Assembly (NCBI GenBank): GCA_020091685.1
Contig: CM034594.1
Coordinates: 34,034,433-34,098,432, forward strand
Reading direction: 5' to 3'
Length of the DNA: 64,000 bases
From: Lutjanus erythropterus
Lineage: Eukaryota; Chordata; Actinopteri; Lutjaniformes; Lutjanidae
Shown here: positions 52,301 to 61,300 of the stretch, in pieces
Numbering within the stretch: position 1 is the first letter of the stretch
How the letters are laid out: every line of letters begins with the position of its first letter
Notes under the pieces: generated by a model
What the model was told of the DNA's origin: nothing
What the model saw: the letters and a program-made list of their open reading frames with translations, nothing else
Databases searched by the model: none
Program-made: the position numbers and the translations under genes

Positions 52301-55300
52301 AGCAAACACACGAAGAAACACAAAAGAGCAATCATAAAATCCGGGGGAGGTCAACAGAGTATATCTAGGGCTCATTATTTTTTGTTGTTTTGCTTTTCAA
52401 AAAAGAGATTTGCATTTACTTTGAATATTAAATACTGCTTAATAAGTTTAACTTTTTCCCACTTTGGAATAGAGATTCATCAGCAGACAGTCAGCAGCTC
52501 ATTTGTTTTTGTCTTTGTTTTCACTTATCAAAACCATTGTTTGAGCTGTAAACACTGTAGTAATCATTGTCTTTTGAAATTTTTGGACCCAAAAAAATTC
52601 AGTAAAACTCAAACTGATGTTAGAAATATGGGTTTTCTGGAAGATTTGTAAAAACATATGAATAAATTTAAAAAAAGATGAGTCTTAAAGGAATATTTCG
52701 GATTATTTGAAGTGGGGTTGTTTTATCAGTAGTCAGTGTGTTACCTACTTTAGATGGCAGTCGACACTCCCACAGTTATGAGAAGCAGAGAGGATAGCCA
52801 GCAGGGAAACTAAGCAAAAGCACTGCTGTGGACAGGGTTACCAACAAAATGTATTATAAAAAACTGTATCAGTTTTAGTGTGTGCTGTATTTAAATATTT
52901 TCACCTCTTAACCTCGTTATCAGACAGCCTTTTCCGACACAAAACTGCCATTATATAAGCCAAATATCACTCTCTCCAAATCAACCAAACTCCACAGGCA
53001 AAATCATTCATTTTACCTCACAGAATAGAGGAGTCGCCTGTCTACCACTTCCTCTATTGGTTAGTTTGTTTGTGTTGTTGTGTGACTTTGGTGTGTCCTA
53101 ACTAACCTTTTAAAACACCAAATGCACACAAACATTCAATATATTTGGTTTATACAACAATGATTTCCCATTAGAGAAGTTGTCTTATGACAAGGTAAAT
53201 GGTGATAATATTTCAAATATATTATACATTTAAACTGATACTGATTTTGGTTAGGTGGGCCCTTTTTTAGGTGGATAAATTGTATTTTGTGTTTCTTAAT
53301 TGAGGGAACCAATATCATACGACCTGTCTTCAAAAAATCTGGACTATGCCTTTAAGTATATCAGTGTCACATCCTTGTAAAGAGAAAAATAAATAGACAA
53401 GGACTTAAAGATCGACGTCACAACAGAGTAAACAGGGAGAAAAGGAAAGCGTGAACAGGAAAAGACAGAAACGGATGTTAAAATGTAACACTGGTCATGA
53501 GCCAGACTGACGTCCCGCCCTGTAACACAGCGATCCTTGACCGTCCCTGTCACCCTGCATCTTGGGGACTCATCATGAGAAAGGCGCCCACACTTTCTGG
53601 GCAGCGGTCAACCGGCTTCCCCTCTCCAGCAACGCGGTGCTCTGCTGGAAGTTCTGCCATGTCTTCCACAAGCTGCTGCGAGACGGACATCCAAACGTAC
53701 GTAAAAGTTACCGTAACCATTTCCATTTCCACACGCCATAAAATACATCTGACCTGTTGTCTTTTCCACCGTGGCTTTATCACGCCTCATCTGCGTTCAC
53801 TTAATTATGCCTGATGAGTCTTCTTATATTGACTGTTCTCCCCCGCTCCTCTCTGTTTCTGCTGCAGGTGATAAAGGACTCCATGAGGAACAAGGCTGAT
53901 TTAACTGATATGAGCAGGATGTGGGTAAGGACACAGAGATTATTATATAAATGTGGTCATATCACAGCACACAGTCACAAGTCTCAGCAGTACGGCCTTA
54001 TGCAACAGTTCTCTACTGGTGACTTGGTGTATTTTTAATATTAGAAGATTAAACATGGACGTAGAATCAGTCAGCTCAAGAAGGAAAATGACTGAGTTCA
54101 TTTAATTGAATGTTGCAAGTGATTCTGTCTTTACTGGTCTGTATAATAAGGAGAATGGAAATCGACCTTTCGCTAAGCCCCTCCCCTTCTTAATTGCTGT
54201 TGCTGTGCCTGTCAAGCTTTCCATCCTTTGCAGTTTACAGTGAGAACAGCAGCAGCTTTAACACCAGAATCTGCAGTTTTTGAAATACTGCGGCTTTGAT
54301 TCCACAGAGAAGTAGACAAAAGCGCTCTCTCATTTCTAGCTTGCGACCGTGGATTTTGTCAGCTGAAATGATGACTCTTGCCAGCATAAGTGTAACTAGC
54401 TAATGTAAGCTAATGCTTGAGTCAGCTGAGAAGTCCACCTCAAACAAGAACCCTGTAAAAGGTTCTTCAATATGTAAAATTAATTGAAGCTCCATCCAAG
54501 CAAACATTGATTGGACAATGAAATACAGCATGAATATGTTAGGGCTGACAGATTTAGGAAAAAAAACATCTAATTCCTAAATTTCATGCGATAAGATTTG
54601 ATTCATCATTATAATAATAATTCACATTTTCACTGAAAAACATATTGAATGATTTTTGCATAGATCTCTAGTTTTTTAGGTCTGTAGAATATGTTTAGGT
54701 CAGGACACCTCTGCAGTACAACAATATTTGAATTAATTTGGTGGGAAAAAGCTGAGAGTCTGGCGGATACAGTGGTATCTAACTCAAATTTGGCTGCAGG
54801 TAACATTACTGCAGGTGGTAAACTAGTTAGCTGGACATGCTAGTTTAAGTTCAATCCATGTTTGCTTCTGTGTTTTTTACGTTTCTGAACATTTACAAAC
54901 TCATTAGACAGCAAGTATCAGTCTTCTTTTGCTTTTCATTGAGCCTCATGCACAGTGCTTCAGCATATAGAGAAACTTGACAGTGCTGCGATGCCTAGTT
55001 ACAGTTCCTAAGCTGTGATTGGACAGTTGCTGTTTGGAGGAGGTTCTTAACGCCAGGTAATATTAATGAAACCAGCAACATGACTGGCTGGACTTATATA
55101 ACATTTGATTTATTGATTTCTGTTGAGAGAATTTCAACAAATATAGCCAAAATGCTTCTAAAATACATGACTTTGTCTAGGTTTAAGGAAGTTTTAAGTT
55201 CTCTGTGGGGAATCTCACCTGTTTTTCGAGGTGTCAGCGGTAAACACTGAACATTACTGAAGAAAGACTTTTTGGTGACAACACTTGCATTGATCTAAGC

Positions 55301-58300
55301 GAGCACAAGTGTCTTCATGGCGTTGATGCAGACACCCCTGATGAAATTCATGAGGTTTATTGTGTAAACTGCACTCCATTAAGCCCCAAGCAGAACAGTC
55401 ACTCGTCAGTTATGTCTTATGCTACATGAGCCTGGGTGGAGAGGCTGCTCTGCTCTGTATCCCTTGATTTATTTTGTGATGTTTCTTTACTCAGTTTTTT
55501 GCTGATGTCACTAAACAGGAGGATACAGGAAGTTTGGTCCCTGTGACCAGGGTTGTAGCCCCTCTTTCCTGTTGTGTCATCACCGCCTGCCCACCCAGAC
55601 TCAAGGAAAAGGGAAGTGAGAAGCAATTGGCCAAATAGCTACTCTATTCAACTTTGTCCTCACTTTTAAAACCAGGGACATTTCCACACAGAGTGGACTG
55701 AGCTGAACCTGCTGAGATAAAAAGTCAGAATTGAGACTAAGTCATTATTATGACATAAAAAGTCAAATTAGGGTCAGATTATGAGATAAAAAAAAATTTA
55801 ATTATGAGATTACAAGTGATAATTGGGAAATAAAAAGTCACAATTGACATAAAAAAAAGTAATCATTATGAGATAAAAAGTCAAATTCCAGGTCATATTT
55901 ATGAAATAAAAAGGTTTTATGAGATTAAAAGTCACAATTATTAGATAAAATGTCAAATTAGGATCAGATCATGGGGTATTAATTTGAAATTATGAGATAA
56001 AAAGTCACATTTTGATATTTTGGATTTACCACGGGGATATTCTTTTCTTTTACAGGCAGAACGTGAGCTTCCATACCTTGTGATCTCTCTTTTCATGTTT
56101 ATTGTATGCTGCCTTCAGCCAAAGTGCCACAGTGAATTTCCTCAGATGATTTTTTTTTTACCCGCCAGTCTTCCAGGCAGGGAAAAGATCATTTTCTACC
56201 TTTGATCATGTCTCTGTCTTCTTTCCCTTCATGTCTCTCTGTCCCCCCCCAGGGTCACCTGAGTGAAGGCTACGGGAAGCTGTGCAGCATCTACCTCAAA
56301 CTGCTCATCACCAAAATGGAGTTTCACATCAAAGTGAGTTGGCCTGGCCTATAAAACGCAGCTCCGGTCTCCCTCATCACTCATTATCTTTGTCTCAGAC
56401 TCTCCTTTTAGTGCGAGTGTGTCTCTGTGGGGGACTGGCTTCATAGAAAATTCTGGCTTTTACACTAATGGCCTCTCAAGAATCTGTAATGTGGCCTTTT
56501 TATGAGACAGCAGAGCGGTGCAGGGACAGAAGAGACGCTGTTGATGATATCACAGGAAGACGTGGTTAGATGTTGCACTGATGAGGGCTAATTTTTACCC
56601 AGGGGTGAGGGCGGTCGTAGAGGGCATTTTGCCACAATGTAACCTGAGAATCAAAAAGGTAATGCGACACTCTGGCGGTTAAAACCACTCAATCAACTTT
56701 TATTTCACCTTTCTATACCCTGTATTTGCTAAATTTGTTGCTTATACACAACATGCAGGTTGATCCATAACCCTCAAGTGTCTAAAACAGCTGAATTTCT
56801 CTCGTCACACACCAGATTAAAGGTCAGTTAATCAACAATCTGTCCAAGTTTACACAGTCTCATATTAACTTTTCACCTGCAAAGAGCTGGTGAACTAAAA
56901 ATAATATTTGGCTGGATAATTCTTACTTGTTAAGTAATCACAATGTACTGCATATTTGCATATTTAAATAGAAATATGCTGCCTTTTGTATTATTTTAAC
57001 AATATAAGGTGATGTGTACAAAATTCTTTTGTCATCACAAGAAAATTGTTTTGATTGACTTCGACAAGTGAGACAAAAATTAAAGAATGCACAGGAGCAG
57101 TCTGAGCAATACATTTACCTGATTAATTCAAAGGGTTTCATCTCAGAGACTTTGCAGCCAACTAAAGTGGATCAGATCCTTTTAGTTAAAGCTGCTCTTG
57201 TCAATATTTTTAATGTAAAAGCTACTACAAAGAACTTTCATGTTTTGTTGATTTTTGAGACCCCTTTGGACAAAAGCGGTAATGTTTCCACCATAATATC
57301 CACAAAATATAATGCCACAAATAAATTGATCTAAATTAAAATCTCATCCGTCTTAATTTTAACTGGCTAACATACTACTCACTATAACTTTGCATGGAAA
57401 AAGGTGAACACAGGCTTGTTTCATCTGATTTCATTTTTTGGCCCACAGCTTCACTGTTTTGATTCACTCTTTGACTCTATTCAGTCTTGTTTTTGGACGA
57501 AGCGTGAACCTAGTTGCAGATGAAAACTTTATCATACACTACCTGTCTCGCTCTAAATAGCTGACAAACAAAGTTAGCAACTAGCTAGTGAAAACAGTGG
57601 AGCGTTTAGCAGCTAAAGATGGAGGAGACCAAAAACAGAGCCAGAAGAGAGAGAATATAGGACATTCATCAGGTGGTGACTAACACAACTCTGAATAAAT
57701 TATGCTATTTATCTGCTGGATGTATAAATAAGCAACTGTTTACTAGCAAGTTCTCATCATATCAATTAAAATGTGACGATGTGTCAGTATCAAAGTAGCT
57801 ATGTTGCAATATAGAGCATCCCCCATACAGTTAAAGCTGTAAATGTTCATCAATATGTACTGTCTGTATTTTAAATAAAAGAACCAAATAAAAACAAAGA
57901 AACATCCTAAGCAGGAAACAGAGAAGAGCATCTCTGTTAAGAAAATTAACACTGTAGTATAAAGACACAGTTGCAAGACAGTACATATTCACTATAGTAC
58001 AAGTACCTCATATTCATACTGAGTAAATGTACACGCCAGTCTGCCTGGTAAACAACCATATTATCTTTTCGGCTAAAGGCCAATTGAATCAGCATGCTGG
58101 CTGTAAATGATCTTTCTTTCAAAGTCTTACAAAGTTTTTTTTTTTTTTTATTATTAAATTTCACAATTTGCACAAATATGCAAAAAGAACACCGTTCCAA
58201 CCCCACAACAAACACCCCCTGTTGTCACCGCTAGTTAAACTCTCGCACTTGGCTGTAAATGATCATGTGTTTGTCTCAGACGGACGTCAGGATGGCCGAA

Positions 58301-61300
58301 CTTGTTATCTGAGTTTAAAGCTTCCCCTTGTTGTCTTCTTCTTCTTCTCTTCCAGAACCCCCGTTTCCCCGGCAACCTGCAGATGTCAAACAGACAGCTT
58401 GACGAGGCAGGAGAGAACGACGTTAACAACTTGTGAGCGTGACGTGCTGCTGCTTTGCCCGTTGTTACTGTGACTCCAGGATCCAGATATTAATGAGCTT
58501 CGGTGTCTTTCTCAAACTGTGCTGACCGATGTGCAATTGAATCATTATATTTGCTGGATACTTTAATCACGATGCGCATGAACACACTGCAAGAACTCAT
58601 TAGTCGAGACAAATCAGTCTCGAGGTTTTATTCAGCACAACGTGTTAAAAATGGTTTAAAAATTCAAATTCTGAACACATAATGGTCATAATTGCATTTT
58701 ATTCTTCCAACAGAGTCTTCATACTGTCACAAAACCCCTGGTTTAAAACAAAGGCCTGGTTAAAAAAAATGGAAAGGAAAGGTTTAATATCATCGTTTTT
58801 ATCAGTGGTGCTGCATTTTTTAGTCTCCCTCCAAACACTTCAGTTCTGTGGCTGCTACAATCTGCCTGTGTTTCTGACCTTTTTGGCTTGTCGTCCCTTT
58901 AAAACAAGCTAATGTCCACTCGCAAACCACTCATCCGCAGCTAGTACCCCTTTAAAATGTGCCTGTTTGGGAGGGAAGGGCATTTCAAGCAAAAAAAAAA
59001 AGCATTTAATGTGAGATAATCTACTGGCTGTTGTCGTTGCTAACAGATAGCTGTTTGGGACCAGCTATTTGAGAACCGGCTATTTTTATTTAGCTTTTTA
59101 GGACCAGGCTATTTAGCCATTTGGGACCAGGCTATTTAGCCTTTTGGGACCAGGCTATTTAGCCATTTGGGATCAGGCTATTTAGGCTATTTCTGGGAAC
59201 GAAAGCATTCATTTCGACATCACTGATGCTTGAAATGATTAAGTTCAGCAGAAAAAAAATAGCAAACTTACAAGACTTTGCTACAGTGTAACATGTTTGG
59301 TCTCTGTACTGTAGTGAGTGATGGAGAGCGAGCTATACCCAGCATGCCGTTCAGCAGTTTAACAGTTAATACGGGTCCCTGCTGTATGTAGACAGACAGA
59401 GACTCCTTCCACTTTTGTTAGATGTAGGCAGTTTAACCAAAGAGATTTTCAGAGACCAGAAGAGTTTTTTTAAAAAAACTTTTTTTATTTTTTTATTTCT
59501 GTAAGTGAATTACTTCAATTTGTGACCTGTCAAATATATTCTCAGACTGGGATCCACTGTGCTGTACAGTTACAGGTGTGCATTGTTTTGGGTATTTTCA
59601 GTCCAGCTTCAATATGACTCAGCCGATCAGAATGCAGGAAGGAAGTGATCTGGTATTTTAGTGATGAAGTAACGGTGTTGACTCAATCATTTAGTTTGAA
59701 GCAGCAGTAGATCTGTTTCTTGATCAGAGTTAACCACAGTGGTACAACGAAATACAGACCTGTGTTTGTTTGCTGAAAACATATTTTTAAAAAATGGTCG
59801 CCTCTCTGTCTGTGTCTCCCCTCTTTAGCTTCCAGTTGACGGTCGAGATGTTTGACTACCTGGAGTGTGAACTCAACCTCTTCCTGGGTGGTAAGCTATT
59901 CTGGTCTGACTGTTCGCTCTGTGCTACCAGCTGTGCTTATCTGAGCATGACGTAACACACACACGCACACACACACACAAACACACAAAATGATGATGTT
60001 CAAAGTTGAGACTTTGACAGACAGGAAGACGCTGTCTGACTGACAGAAATAGATGCTGCAGATGATATCGACAATGTGATCAGAGCGTCAAATCGTCTGC
60101 TACAACCCCGTTAGTGTTTACATCCTGTACTCAGGCCCTTTTGTTGTCTGGGTGAGTCATCCGAGGCTAATGTCTCTTAAAGTATGGACGGGGCTAAAAA
60201 TAGACGGCTCGGATATGACCAGGAGAAATGCTGGAAAATCTGTGCGCTCCATTCATAAACACACAGAAGGAAATTACTGTCATGTTTCTCTGAATGATGA
60301 GGATGTTATCTCCTCCTCCTCCTCTTCTTCTTTCTAGAGAAATGGAGATCTCTGCCAAAACCGCACCTCCATATTAGTCTTCAGGGGCTGTATTACAGAA
60401 AAGTCCCATCTGAGGTGTTTCATTTAGATGGGAAAATAGACTAAGATAAAGTTTGTCCCAACAGAAACAAACCCCAACTAAATTTAGGAATCCTATTTTA
60501 CCTCTTGTCATACTACCTTATTTCAGGTTAATTAATCCTAAATATCAATCCAACAACACTTATCATGTTTATGTGTGTTACCTAGCAACAGACACTACTT
60601 TTCTCATCTTGTTGAGCTAAACAACTTTTTGGCCATTGTTTGTTTGTTTTTTTTAAACATTGAAACATGCTGAAATATACATTGATTCATACAAAATAGA
60701 TAGCAAAAACAACACTGGGCACTTCACTTTATAGACAGGCGAGTTAGAGGTGTTAGTAACATCTGGAAAAATCCAACGCTAAGTCAGGAGACAAAGAAAG
60801 AGAATGAGTTAAAATAGCAGATATGGTCTTCGCCATATCCGGCACCCATTGTGTAAAAGCAATAAAAGAGCAGCCATTCAAATTAAGCAAGTTAGCTAAG
60901 ACTACTTTTAGCTGCTGTGGGTGAATACTGCCATTAGTGAACAATACTGTTAGCCACTGTTAGTAAACACTACTGTTAGCAAACACTACCACCAGCTGAT
61001 GTTAGCGAACACTACCATTAGCTACCATTTGCAAACACTACTGTTAACTACTGACAGCAAAGACTAGTGAATTCTACTATTATCTACTGTTAGCAAACAC
61101 TACCGTTAGCTACTGTTAGCAAACACTACCGTTAGCTACTGTTAGCGAACACTACCGTTAGCTACTGTTAGTGAACACTGCTGTCAGCAGCAGTTGGTGA
61201 ACAGTACCATTAGCTGCTGTTAGCAAACATTACCATTAGCTGCTGTTAGTGACACCGCTGTTAGCTATTGGTAGCAAACACTACTGTTTGTGATCTCTAC

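Noticed and set aside
53497-53814. 105-codon plus-strand frame
   Set aside because: Wrong frame across hip1 exon 3; the true frame starts in phase 2 at 53554.
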